Shown piece after piece: positions 23,385-38,100 of a stretch of DNA of 64,000 nt. Both the position numbers and the translations under genes were made by a program. Position 1 is the stretch's first letter; each line of letters opens with the position of its first letter. Below the pieces are notes generated by a model. The model had not been told where the DNA came from. It was given only the letters and a program-made list of their open reading frames with translations, and ran no database searches. The DNA is from Cinnamomum chago. Lineage: Eukaryota; Streptophyta; Magnoliopsida; Laurales; Lauraceae. The stretch lies in contig CP142455.1 of the NCBI GenBank assembly GCA_038049695.1, positions 23,163,501-23,227,500 of the forward strand, written 5' to 3'.

Positions 23385-26300
23385 TTACAAACCACCTTTC
23401 ACCACAACAGGGCTTCTCACATAATGCATTCCATCAGACCATATCAACCTCCCAAACACATAATCACTGCCTATGCCTATGCCACCTTTTGGTGCCAAAG
23501 TAACTTTGAATTTTTTCTCTTCACCATTCTTAAAAACTAGGCTGTCTGGTTTAACCGACATTAAAACACCTTGAGGTGCATGGAAACGAACCTTATAAGT
23601 GCCCGGTCCGCCAACATTCCTGACTGTTCGAGTTACAGTAGTTGGGCAAGCAAGAGAGGGGACTGTGATAGAAGGGTAGTTTAACTGAAGGAGGCTCAAA
23701 TTTTTTGATGGGCATGAGTATGGCTCCTCGTAGAATATAGACATTGTGCTTGCATTGTAGCCAAGAGAACAAAGGAAGTTCAAGTAATCTTTAGTGGTTA
23801 AGTCATATACAAGGCCAGGGTCCATCGCACGGTTAGGACGCACGTGACCAGCACCATAGCTGAAAGGCGTCGCCTTGGTGAAGGATGAATTCTTCATAGG
23901 CTCCATCTTATTATCTCTAGTTCTAGCTATAAAAGAAATGTCAATGACAACAAACATTCATTAGCACAATATGATCAACTCATAATTGTGAATGTTCAAA
24001 ACTTGAGCCTAACCAATCTTAATTTATTCAGAAGTCTCACAAGAAGTCATGATCGCTGATCGAATTGCGGCAGGGCTCCAATCAGGGTGGAGAGCTTTAA
24101 GAAGGCCGACAATCCCAGAAATGTGGGGACATGACATTGATGTACCAGAAACTACGTAGAATGGAACGCGACGGGTATCAAAGGGGAGATGAGTTGGACT
24201 TGTTGCTTCAGAATATGCAGCAAGAATGCTCACTCCTGGTGCAGTAATATCAGGCTGTAGAGAAATTTAGTTGATGAAATAAAACACTAGATGAGAGAAA
24301 AAACCTGCACTTGAAAAATGGAAACTTGCAAACCTTGAGGATCTCTGGCGTAACGGTATTGGGTCCTTGAGATGAGAAAGCAGCCATGAAGGGTGCTGGT
24401 TTTGTGTTGAGAATGGTTTTTGGGCGCGAGATATATGCCGTTGGTGTCCTGAAACACAATAGAAAATGATGCTGATGAAAATATGTAAAGCAACTGTTCA
24501 AAAAAAAAAAAAGTGCTCATACAACAACAAAGCTGCAAAAGAATAGAAGATGATGCTGATGAAAATATGTAAAGCAACTGTTCAAAAAAAAAAAAAAAAG
24601 TGCTCTTACCACAACAAAGCTGCTAGAATAGAAGTTGGGAAGATGCAAAATCTATACTGCTATGAACTGCTATAGAAGGCATAAGAAACTGTTCTAGCAA
24701 GATCTTTAGAAATGCTTACTTGCTTGAACTGAAGTAAGAGAGAATAGCAGCACCCGCGCTTGCGGTTATATGTGTGGCAGGAAGAACATGAGCATCTGCG
24801 GCTAAATCGTTACCATTGGTTGGATCATTGGCAAGGATCATACCGATACCACCCGCCTCGCGGACAGCCTCACCCTTCTCCACTCTAGCATTAACACCGC
24901 GAAGGCAGAAAACAATTTTACCCTTCACCTTTACAGGATCAAGGGAACCAATGTGGCATTGCTGACTGCAAGATCAAAACAAATTACAGAGATGTAGTTC
25001 CTCAGTAATTGAAAAGTCAAAAGTAAGGAGACCAGCTATACAAAAGTATGCGGCATCTTCCAATGTGAGTGGTCGAACTGGGATCAAAGAAAGTGTAGCC
25101 AATGTAGTATTATTGAGAAGGAATCAATACAGGAAAATCATGCAATAAAGACAAATGGGAAATGAAGTTTCAGCTGGGAAGAATCCGAATATTAGAAAAG
25201 ATAAGGGTAGGGGCATTAAATCTTTGAATTATATGAAAAGTGAAGCTGTTGTAGCAGAGTACGAGTGTGAATACAAAGTAAAGTGAACAGTTTGTTTCAT
25301 GTGTTCCTCAACATATAATTCCATATGATGTAAGAGTGCAAATGCATGTAAAAAATACTACTTCAAATATTTGATTTCATTAAGAAATTTTATAGTAGCT
25401 TGTTTGCTTGACACACCATAGGTAGAAATGCCAATGGTCTGGTCTAAGGCCGGGAAATATGTGTTCAACCCAGCCTGTCAAGCCCAAGATCCAAACAGAC
25501 ACTTATTTAAATCAGATAAAGCAATAGATTAATGGTTTAAATATGTGATATGAGAGGTTGATTCTGTTCTTACGCATCAAGAGTTGTTATCGAAGCATTG
25601 ACGCTCTTAGCGTCAGCTGCATTAATCAGTGGATAAAGCTTATCAGGCAAGAACTTATCAGAAAGGCTTTGTCCCTGTTGATTAACATAGGCAGAACTGG
25701 TGTTAGAAGGATAGATTTTTGTTCTTACTTATGTTTTACTAAAAATCAATGAGCCATCCAAGTTTATTAGATATAAGTTCAAGATGATGACAAAGGCAAT
25801 TTTAAGTGTTTGCATGGAATTGAATTTTTCGGAATTTAAAGAAATATATTCATTCAAAGGGGCAAAATTATGAAAAAGCAAAGGTAAAAATCCACAAATG
25901 GCCATCAAATGTCCTTTGAAATTAATGAATACCAAGATATTACGTGCCCTAGTAAAGAAAGATTTGGGCAACGAACGGGAAAATGAATTTATCCAGAGCC
26001 ACTGGGATTAAAGCATTAAGAATAGTCACATTCAAGGTGGATTAGTAATAAAGTGGAAGTGCTGAACCCACTTGGATTAGTAATGAAGTTGTAGGGTTAA
26101 GTGGAGCCGAATTTCCATGGATGCAATTCATTGAAGTCTATGGAAATCCAAAATTGATGATGGCTCAATTGTGGCAATGGCTCGGGTCAAGTGGGGAAGG
26201 TTTACTATTGAATGAAACACCCCTGATTAACAGGGATTGTAATTGTCAATATGAACTGAACTATGAAGTCTAGGGCTGAGTCTCGGTTGGGCTAGGAATG

Positions 26301-29112
26301 GCACCCTTAGGTGGGCCACCTTGATGGGCTGTATCAAATAAATAGGACAGTCCAGATTTATATGGTGTTGATCATCTACCTTGTAGAGCTTCTTATTACC
26401 AAGAAGAGCATCAGATTCGCAATTCCGATCAATCGTACTGGCCCCCACGGTCAAGATCCATGGGGCCACATTGGAAACAGTCCCACCATACGGTCCATCA
26501 TTTCCAGCAGAGCAGATCACAGTGATCCCATTGCTAACAGCATGGAATGATCCAATCGCAATGCCATCATTGAAATAATCTGAGGGTGGCCCACCGACCG
26601 ATACAGATAGGACATCGACCCCATCATGGATGGCCATATCAAATGCGGCCAGGATATCAGCATCGAAACACTCGCTACCGTTGATTGGAGCCCAGCAGAC
26701 CTTGTAAGCAGCCACCCTGGCATTGGGTGACCCACCTTTTGCAGTTCCATTGGCATAACCGAAGATGCTGGCTGGTACCATGCGGCCCCCAGCAGTGGAT
26801 AGGGTGTGGGTCCCATGTCCACCTGTGTCGCGTGGGGTAGCCAAGGATGGGTCCAGTGGGCCAGAATAAGACTCATATCCCTTGCTGAAGTATCTTGCTC
26901 CAATTAGCTTCCTGAAAATAATTCCAGAAATCGCGTTAAAACTGGTAAAATATAGAATACATAAGAATTCATGTATTGAGCTCCATTTTGAGATTATTAT
27001 AGAGAGGGGTTAAGGATTAGTGGCGAGGTGTGATAAGACACAAAGCAGCAATGTAGATAGTATTTTTATTTTACTGATATTTGAATCACTAAGGTGATGG
27101 AAGGATATTAATGTGATATTCTCTTCGTTCAATTTCAATGGAAGAAAAAGTGATTTGATGCTCATTTTTCACTTCTGACCAGCTAATTCTAATTCCATAA
27201 ATTTCAATGTATACATGTGTATTCTATGCAAAGAGGCGTTTGACCAAAGAAGGAAAGGACAGACTAGGAGGCTGATAGTTAAAAAACAGAGTCACAGTCC
27301 AACGAAATATGATATTTTATCTTAAGGTCTCAAAGTTCAATAACTTTATATAGTGCAAATCTACTATGATTAGATTTAGAGGTGGCCAATGGTCAGATGA
27401 ATTTCACGGAAGTACTAATTCAACGAGCTTAATAATGTGTAAAAGGATTAGAATGATACACATTATGGGCATAACACAAATTATGCACATTATTTTCGTA
27501 GCCTTATCCCAACTATATTGAATCAGCATTGGAAACAAAGTAAAACTTTATCATTATCATCCGAGGCGAATCATTGAATATCAAATAGGATCTTACATGA
27601 TACATTGCATATGATATAGTATTCTAGTAATTAGGGGTGTACACGGATTGGATTGGTGCGGATTGCACCAAATTCGTCACCAATCTGTTACGTACGTGGA
27701 GGATCGGATCAGATCGGATCGGATTAATCCATTCAATCCGTTCAATATAATGAGAGAAGAAAGATATCAAATATGTTGTAAAAAATGTCATATTTGACCC
27801 TTAAAATTTTTTCTTATTTTATATTTAGACATCTTAACTTATATTTAGACCCCTTAAATATTTTTTATTTATATTTAATGTCAACGGATCAGATCGGATT
27901 GAATCTGCGGATTAAGGGTGAAATCCGTCATTGATTCGTTGCTATCGAATTACAAGATTTTCAATTTGTTACCAATTTGTTTACCTTCAGATCGGTTAAA
28001 AATCCGCGGATCGGATTGGATCGGATCGGTTTTACGGATTAACGGATTTTTTGTGCGCCCCTATAAGTAATGTGGAGGAGAATCATCAATATATATATAT
28101 ATATATATGGGAGATACTCTTACATCTTTTACCTTACTATAAGAAACAAGGTAGGGACCCTTACATTTAAGTTGTTGGCATTAGATATGGATGTGAGTCC
28201 CCACCTTATCTCTCATAGTAAGATGAGAGATGCTCTCACAGGAGCATATATATATATATATATATATATATAGAGGGCTGCTCTCCTCAGTTGCAGCCCT
28301 CCTTATCCTCAGCTGCAGGCATGTGAAGGGAGCAGCTGCAGCCCTCCTCACATGCTTGCAGCTGATATTAGAGGGGGGCTGCAGCTGAGGAGAGCAGCAG
28401 TCATATATATATATATATAACATTGATTGGTTGAAAGGCCTGTTGATACCGGATTCAAAGGATTAGTGCACCGCTTAAGGCAACACAGCTACATTCTTTA
28501 GGAAATAAAAAAGAAGAATCTATTCGAGGAGGAAATGAGAGATCAGAACGATCATTTACGGGATTTAATGACAGATTCATTCTTTTCTTTTAAACTATAT
28601 ATATATATAAATATAAGGTGCTCCAATGAGAGTTTATCTCACTTTACTATAAGAGATAAGGTGGAGACCCTCGCATTCATATCCAATGTCAGCACCTTAA
28701 ATGTAAGGGCCCCCACCTTTTTCTCTCATTGTAAGGTGATAGATGCTCTCGTAGGAGCATCTCCCTATATATACAGATATATATATATATATATATATGA
28801 GCAGTGCTCACACAGGCTGCAGCTATTGTTATTGTAAGCTGCTCACATGTGAGGCCCAACGGGTTGACTTGAATTTGAAATTTTGCAACACTGTGAGTAG
28901 CTTACAATAACAATAGTTGCAGCCTGTGTAAGCACTGCATTATATATATATATATATATATATGGGATATGTTCCTATGAGAGATGCTGTCACCTTATTA
29001 TGAGAGATAAGGTAGGGGCCCTCACAACCATATCCAATGCCAACAACTTAAATGTGAGGCCCCCCACCCCTATATCTCATAGTAAGGTGATAGATACTCT
29101 CATAGAAGCACC

Positions 29113-29144
<32 letters not shown>

Positions 29145-32100
29145 TATATGGAGGTGCTCTTATGAGAGACACTCTCACCAAATTGGTGAGAGATGAGTGA
29201 GGGCCCTCATATTTAAGTTGGGGGTCCTTGCGTTTAAGTTGGTGAGAGTGGATATAGAAGTGAGGGCCCCCACCCATCTCTCACCAACTTGGTGAGAGTG
29301 TCTCTTATAGGAGCACCTCCCATATATATATAGGGAATGCTCATATGAATTCATCCCTCACCCTATGGCGAAGGATGCTTTCATAAATGAGGGGTTTTAA
29401 GTACAAAAAAGGAGATTTCAAGTACATAGGGTGTACTTGAAACTTCTTATTTATAGAAGCATCCCTCACCTTATAGTGAGGGATGGATGCATATGAACAT
29501 CCCCCTATATATATATGGGGCATGTACTATTGGTTAATGGTTGCGTATCACTTTTAGGCAACAGATGAGTTTTGCCCCATAAATCATCTACATATCCAAA
29601 AAAAGATAAAAAAATCCGCATGTTGTATCGTGTGGAGCCTCGGTAGCATGGGAAGCGTCGGTAGCATGTGGCCCAAAAGCACTTGTGTGTGCGTCACGCA
29701 CAGTAATAAAGGCGCATCCCACCTTTACCCCACAAGAATAGTTTAAAAAATTTCAGAATCCATAGAATCCTGTGTTAGTCCCTTTGTGAGAATTAACTCT
29801 ATACCAACTAATTTAATGTGACAATAGCATGGTAATCTACACCATTCAAATCATGAGCACAATGTGTATGTGAAGTAGATTAATAGAAATAGAACATCAA
29901 TCTGATCACCAATATTGTACTTTTAATGATGTCACATGTTTTAACATGTTTAGCCAATGCCTTTAATTTTGATCAAATTGAAGTTATTTGCACCGGTGAA
30001 ATGTTGTCATATGTAGAAAATGCAGTTAGACGCATTAGATTTTAATACAATAGCGAAAGGACTGTACAAGGAGTGAGTGATTTTGTTCAAGCAAAGATTT
30101 GGCTAATTGTCAATGATTTATATCAACAAAATAATTTTTTGGTTGTAGTAGTTTTACCATATCATTAATTTTGAGCCATGTCATGAGAACATGAAAGCAA
30201 TGGAATGAATTGACTCTTATTATAACACAACAAGATTATTAAATTAGTAAGCATGAAGTTTTGTGGACGGCAAATATAGTTGTGCTCTAAACGTGAGCAG
30301 ACATTCGTTAAAACTACGGAATGTTTAGGAAATGGAAATATGTGGTGTTGAAAAACATGAACTTAGATCTAGAGGAAGGGTTATCATTAAATAATTATTA
30401 GATGATGGTTATTAAATGTTTAACGAATTTAGGACTTCTTTACGAAGAGATTTCTTAGAACTCCTAGGAGTTCAATTTCATGCAAACTGAAAAAAAAAAA
30501 TTCTACTATTAAAAGAGTTGCCAAATCGTGGGCGAAGATAATAAAATTATTAAATCAATTATATAAGGGATTTTAGTAGCAATGTAATGATTTTCATTTT
30601 CATGAGAATGCACCTTATTTTAAGATAATGCAGAGAAAAAGTAGGAGGGTTATTTCCATCCTTTAAAGAAATATGGAATGAAACTACATGGAGGAAATTA
30701 CCTTCAAACGTATTTATTTTTATGAAATTAATCCTTGATTTCAAGATAACGAAAAAGTAGATTTTTATGGTAGTCCAAGCATCCAAATGAATGTTTCATT
30801 TCTATATCTGAATTAAATATAAATGAAAAGTAGAAAACCCGGGTGACTATAAACAGCAACCCAACAATTGTTAAAGAAATAATTTAACATATACAGAATT
30901 TTTGGCAATATGATTAGTGATTTCAATTGATACTGAATTTTTTTGACCATCTAGAAACAGCCAAAAGTTCTCAAAGTACCATGTGAAATGATATTATCTT
31001 TGACCTCAAATGAAATATGTGAAATAATATTTTATTGACAGACTTTTTTGGCAATGTGGCCACTGATTTAATTGATAATGAATTCTGACCATTTAGAAGC
31101 AAAGTTCTAAAACTACCATGTGAGTGTTTATTATCTTTGACCTCAAATGTAAAGGGTGATGAATGATTCATATTTCCTTTTAATTACTAAAAAGTTAATG
31201 AACTTTGCAAGGAAAAAAAAGGGTGGAAGAAAATGACCTTCATAAGCACTAGTAATTGGGTGATGGGAGGAGACCAACTCACCATACAACACCCTGTATT
31301 ATAAAGTTAAGATTGCTGGCTGGACCAACTGATATGGGAATAGTACTTCCACTTTAAGAGAATCTTAGTTGACCTTTCTTTTGTCCACACCATCCTAATA
31401 CAGGTTAGGGTCTAAATATCCTTAACATGACCCATTTTCCAAAAAAAAAAAAAAAAAAACTTTTCTTTTCTTATTATTTAAAAAAACTGAAACAACAGAG
31501 GTCTTTAACAAGATTGTCATTGATTTACTGCATAGTAAAACTGATATCTAACATGTCAAGCAAGCCGATCTGCGCAGGCCCATCTTGGGCCAATACTTGT
31601 ATTTAGTTAGTGATTGTATTTTAGTTAAACTACAATTAGTCTAAGTAATAACTCATGTACAATTAGGTAGCTATAACTTAGGATTTGAATTGTATTAGGA
31701 TACGATTAATAGTGTAATCAAACCTTTATATATATGAGAAGGAGTCTACCCTAAGGGGACACAACATTCATTCAATCTTTTCTCCTCTTTTCTCCTTGCT
31801 GCGTGTTCATCAATTGAATATTAGTGACATGGTATCAGACCTAGGCTCAATAAGCTAGGTATCATTCATCTTCACCATCTATCTTGCTCAAGACTGATAG
31901 ACAGTGGCGGACCTAGGATTTTTACTTGGGTGGGGCTAAACTTTTACTTGACTTTGCTAACTTTTTTTCACATTAACCATACAAAAAATATATTGCATTT
32001 AAGTAGACACAAAACTTTCTTTATGCTTAGACTCTCTGCCCAAATGAAGTGCCTTCTCACTCCCTCTTCCAAATTTAAGTGATCATCAATTCATCATCAT

Positions 32101-35100
32101 CAAAACAACCTAAGATAACATTTCCTTTAATCTTAGGTGTTTGGATACTTTGCAACGATGATTAGGGTGAGCACCAATGTACCCAATTTGGGTTTCCAAA
32201 GGGATTTTATTTGGATTTAAGGAATTTGGTTATATGCACTTACCTAGCTAAAAAAATCATTCCCTATGATCATGGACTCATGGCAAAGAAGAAAAATCGT
32301 CACATAAATGTAACTCAAGTTATCTACACATATGAGTCATAAGGCCTGATTTATGTATGAATTGAAGTTTAAAGTGTGTTCAATGGTGATTTGGTCATCT
32401 TGGGACTTATAGATATGATTAGATATGGTGATTTAGGGCTTAAAGTTTGAATTAGGATTTAGAGATTTAGAGTTTGAAATTAGGATTTGAAAATTCATAG
32501 TTCAAATTTAGGTATAGAGCAATTAGGATTATACTGCATTTGAAGAGAGATGAAGATTGCTTTATTCAAGGTTATTTGGTGAGAGAGAGATTGACTACAA
32601 AAGAACCGACAACGAGAACTCAATTGGAGCGAGGATCTTAGCTCTTCATAGAAAGAGATATGTGTAAAGTGGATATGGTACTCTCAGTGGGAAGAAGATG
32701 TCCAAAGAAACTATGAGTGTTTTCACCAAGATTTTGTGATGTGGGGCAAACACAATAATTAGATGTGGGGCAACTATTTACTAGACATACATATGGGAGA
32801 GGTTCAGGGCCTTAGGCCCATTCAAATACCATGGGATTTCAGATTTGACCTGGGGCCACCGCCCCAGGTCATAATAGGGTAGGTCCGGCCCTGCTGATAG
32901 ATACAGATTCAGATTTGCATCTCTGGACTTTCTCATCATCTGGGACAAAGAAATTAGTTGCTGATCAGTCTAGATTCTTCGTGGCCCACCTGCGGTGATC
33001 AAGAATTGTCGAGAGACATATAAAGGTTGGTCGACTGGTTATCCTGGGATTTCTAGAGATTTTTTCATGATTTTTTGCTTCAAGGTGGGGTTTCTACTTG
33101 CTTTTGTGGACCTCCTCTTTTACGCACACAGTATCATCTCAACTGTCCAAAATCTTGGATTCTCATCCAGATTGGCTGAGCCCTGGTTACTTGGCAGTAG
33201 CTAGAAATACACTACCATCCTCCAGCGACCTCTGATCATTCAACTGATCACATAGTGGGACCCACGACCAAATCTAAAGCAAGAAACGGGGGTCGCCCCG
33301 CCTACTTTTTTGGAAAATCTGTGAGTTCAACACAGATCTGTTGTTGCAGCCTTGTTTCAATTAAATCTGCTGCTGAAACCTTGTTTCTGCTTTCTATTGC
33401 ATCATATCTAGTGATGCTGTTGGTTTGTACTGCTCCTAGTTTGTGCTGCTACTGCTGCTGGTTTGATTCTATTTACTTTCTGCTGTCTATTTTTATTATT
33501 GCTATTCCTTTCTTGATCTTTCTTGCTATTACTTGGCGGGGGCCACGTAAAGCATCCCCAATTGATCACAGATCCAAACCTTTTGTAGGTTCCCTATTCT
33601 CTTATTTGGAATCCTTACTCGTCTGCTATTAATGGAGAAATCTGAAGTTGCCCTCGTTCGTTTTGATGAGAAAAATTACACATCGTGGGCCTTTCAGTTT
33701 CAAATCTACTTGGAAGGAAAAGAACTCTGGGGCTACATGGATGATTCCAAACCTAAACCGGAAGACAATGACAAAAAGATATCAACCTGGAAAACTAAGG
33801 ATGCTAAAATCAAAACTTGGTTACTAGGAGATGTGGGATTATCTTAAAAAGATTTATCAACAAGGTAATGTTGCTTGATAATTTCACTTGGAGCTAGACA
33901 TCTCCCAATTTTCTCAAGGCACCCTGTCTATATAAGAATATTAGAATGGGTTTCGACGATTGTGGTTTGAATATGATGAGATCAACTTTGCAACTGTGTC
34001 TGAAGCTCTTTTACCATAATTATTTCTCTTACAGAAAAATAGCCACCGGGATAAGTTTTTCATGAAACTCCGTCTCGAGTTTGAGACCATTAGATCAAAC
34101 TTAATATGAGCCGGGCTTCTCTTCCTAGCTTAGATGATTGTCTTCAGGAACTTCTGAGGGAGGAGTACAACGTCTGGTTACTAAAACGACTCTAGAACAA
34201 CAGAGATCTACTGATGCTCCACTTGCTTATACTGCTACAACTAGACCCCATTCTCAGGACATCAGTAAAGTTCAGTGCTATAACTGTAAGAAATATGGTC
34301 ATTAACAAATCAATGCATGGCTAAAATCTTCAAATACTGTAGGCCACTGGTCACGTTATTGAATAATGTCGGAAGAAGGCTTGAAATTCTATTTCCCACA
34401 ACTATGCGCCGTCAGCCCTTGGTACTTACAATGTACAATCAGCTTCTAGTGCTTACACAGTGACTTCTCAACAATCTGCACCCTCTAACTTTAGTGGTTC
34501 CCTCCTGTTTGATTCTTCTTTACAGCCTGGTTCCTCATCACACTCTGCGTCTCCAGCTCTTTTCACTCCTGATATGGTAAATCAAATGATTATAAATGCC
34601 TTGCCATCCATGAACATCTCAGGTGGCATCCATGAACATCTCAGGCACTGATTCGTCTCTTTCTCATACATGGTACTTAGATTTTGGCGCTAGTAACCAT
34701 ATGACATTTTCACCCACAACATTACAACATGCTGTTCCTTATATTGGTAATCTTATTGATCAAACTGCCAATGGAGACCATCTTCCCATTTCCTATGTTG
34801 GTGATACTCCTGGCCTATTACCATTAACCAATGTTTTAGTGTCTCCTCATTTGACTACCAATTTAGTTTTAGTTGGTCAACTTGCTGAGGATGATTACAA
34901 TGTCTCATTTTCTTCTTTTGGTTGTGTTGTATAGGACCGGGGATCGGAGGAAGTGACCGCGAGGGGGCCTAAGCGTGGTAGACTGTTTTCTTTACCAGTG
35001 TCTACTTTTATTTAGCAAAAATCTTTACAACAGTTGTTTTATTTTTTTTCTTAAGAATAATTCTCGGTTGTGGCATAATAGACTTGGTCATTCGAATGCT

Positions 35101-38100
35101 TCTACGAAGTCTACTTTATTTAAATCTGGATTATTAAATAAAACTATTGATTCTGTTTCTTTTGAATGTGATGCTTGTAAATTAGGAAAAAGTAAAATTT
35201 TACATTTTCCTCATTCCACAACACAGAGCACTGAATGTTTTGACTTAATTCACAGTGTTGTTTGGGGCATTGCTCCCCACCTTTCCCATAGGCATTTCAA
35301 ATACTTTGTTACATTCATTGATGACTACAATAGGTTTACTTAGATTTATCTATTGTATTTCTAAGTCCGATGTTCTTAATACATTTCAATTTTTTCTTAG
35401 CTATGTTAAAACCAAATTTTCAAAATACATTAAAACCTTGTGCTCAGATTCAGGGGGGAGAATGTTTCTAATAATTTTCAATCTTTCCTAAAGACTAAAG
35501 GAATCACTTCTTAACGTATCTGTCCGTATACTCCACAACAAAATAGAGTCGCAGAACGGAAAAATAGGCATCTCCTTTATGTAACTAGAACATTAATGAT
35601 TGAAGCATCAGTTCCTCATTGTTTTTGGGCTGAAGCTCTCACCACTGTCTTTCATTTAATCAACCGTCTTCCATCACCTATCATTGCTCAATGAACACCG
35701 CATTTTAAACTGTTTGGTCATCATCCTGTATTTGGTAATCTGCATACATTCGGCTGTGTTTGCTTCGTTCATCTACCCCCCATAGAACGAACAAAATTAA
35801 CCGTATAATCTCACCGGTGTGCATTTCTGGGATATGCCACTAATAAAAAAGATTTAGTTTGTTATGATCCCATCGGTCGTCGTATTAGGGTTTCTCGCAA
35901 TGTTATTTTCTTTGCAAATCAGAATTTTTTCCAAACTCACTTGGATTGTCCTCATCCATCTTCTCCTGCCATCTTACTGGGTTTTTCAAATAAACCAACT
36001 GTTACTAGGTTTTATCTTGACTTTATTTATCATCGTCGGGAAAAACCTACCACTGCAGATGCCCGTCCTCCAAATCCTCCACCGGCAACTGGTTCCACAA
36101 CTACTCATATCCTGTGTCACTTCTCAAGAACCTCTAGACCACCTGAGCGGTATGGATTCACCCACACTTCCTTGATGACAACCCTTTCTTCTATTTCTAT
36201 TCCAAGTTCTTATTTGCAGGCAGTACAACATGATAGTTGGAAGCAAGCTATGAAAGCAGAATTGGATGCATTGAATCAAAATCACACATGAGACATTGTT
36301 GATAGTCCTTCAGCAGTTAAATTCATCGGTTGCAAATGGATATACTCCATTAAACTTAAATTTGATGGCTCCTTCGATAGACACAAAGCTAGACTCGTGA
36401 CATTCGGCAACAGGCAAGAATATGAGATTGACTACGAAGAGACGTTTGCACATGTGACAAAAATGACTACAGTTCGGTTGCTTCTCGCCACTGTTGCCTC
36501 TAAATCTTGGCCATTATACCAAATGGATGTAAAAAATGCCTTTCTCCATGGGGATTTGAAAGAAGAGGTCTATATGCAAGTACCTCAGGGAGTCACCTCT
36601 CCATTTAAGAAATTGGTTTGTCGCCTCCGGAAGCCTCTTTATGGTTTGAAGCAAGTTCCTCGGACATGGTTTGAAACTTTTAGGGGTCGTCTATGCACAA
36701 ATGGCTTTACTCAAAGCCTTTACGATCACTCTCTTTTCTGCAAACTACATCTACCGGTGTTATTGTACTCCCTGTGTATGTTGATGACATTATTATCACT
36801 GGTACCGATGATGGTATGATCAAGTCTATCTAAGCTTCTCTTAGGGATTCTTTCCATATGAGGGATTTGGGCCCCTTGCATTATTTTTTGGGGTTAGAAG
36901 TCCATCAATCTCCCAAACACCTGTTTCTTAATCAACATAAATACACATCTAATCTAATATTATTAAGCTTGCCGATCTCCAAGAATCTTCGCCCGTTGAT
37001 ACACTTGTAGAGGTCAATCTAAAATTGAGTAAAGATGATGGTGATCTTTTTCCTACTCCACACACCTACAGGCGCTCGGTGGGTAGTCTTGTCTATCTCA
37101 TTATCACTCGACCGGATATCTCTTATGCTGTCAATCTTGTGAGCTATTTCATGACATCTCATAAACATCTTCATCTGACTGTGGTCAAGCGCATCATCCG
37201 GTATTTGTTTGACACTGTCACTCGTGATTTATATTATCCCAAGGATAATCCTCTTCAGTTGACCGCTTATACAGATGCTGACTAGGCGGGCTGTCAGGAT
37301 ACATGTCGATCTACTACTGGTTGGTGCATGTATCTCGGAGATTCTCTAATTTCTTGGAAATGCAAGAAACAAGAGCTTCGTTCTCAATCTTCCACAGAGG
37401 CTGAATATAGAGCAATGTCTTCCGCATGTTCTAAAATCTTATGGCTCCGAGGACTTCTTTCGTACCTCAAATTTCCTCAATCCTCTCCTACTTCATTGCA
37501 CGCAGATAATACTGGAGCTATCCGGATCATTGAAAATCTTGTCTTCCATGAATGCACCAAACATATTAAAGTAGACTGCCACTTTATTCGGGATGAATTT
37601 AAGCGTGATGTCATTTCTTTACCTCAAGTCCCTACTGAGCTTCAGTTTGTTGATATCTTCATCAAAAGACTTCCTCGGCTTCGACATTAGTTTTTGGTTG
37701 GCAAATTGCTGCTATCTGTGTAGGCGCATCTGGGCCCAATACTTGTAGTTAGTTAGTGATTGTATTTTAGTTAAACTACAATTAGTCTAAGTCATAACTC
37801 ATGTACAATTAGGTAGCTATAATTTATGATTTGAATTGTATTAGGATATGATTAATAATGTAATCAAACCCTTATATATATGAGGAGTCTACCCTAAGGG
37901 GACACGACATTCATTCAATCTTTTCTCCTCTTTCTCCTTGCTGCGTGTTCATCAATTGAATATTAGTGACATAATAGTAACATAACATGATGAATTATAC
38001 CTTTGTTATTTGACTAGAAAAGTTAGATGAGCATTGAACTATGATATATTGGTTAATAAGAGAGATTTTTTAGAGGAGCCAACATCTATAAAAAGGGTAG

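Larger units (their letters stand above)
31554..37971 (+). mobile_element. Decayed Ty1/copia LTR retrotransposon in intron 5 of gene B
   Basis: LTRs 31554-31829 and about 37699-37971 (TG...CA ends) differ by some substitutions and small indels. A primer-binding site starts right after the left LTR (TGGTATCAGACC, matching plant initiator tRNA-Met type sites). Gag-pol remnants lie at 33632-37690 in copia order (integrase before RT). It is in the opposite orientation to gene B. Unit C keeps the unoccupied target. A 992-bp hAT-type element is nested in its 5' leader. Confidence 0.93.

Noticed and set aside
33255..33632. Separate membrane protein gene before copia gag
   Set aside because: The hydrophobic frame lies within the copia leader, has no family match I recognise and no independent signals.
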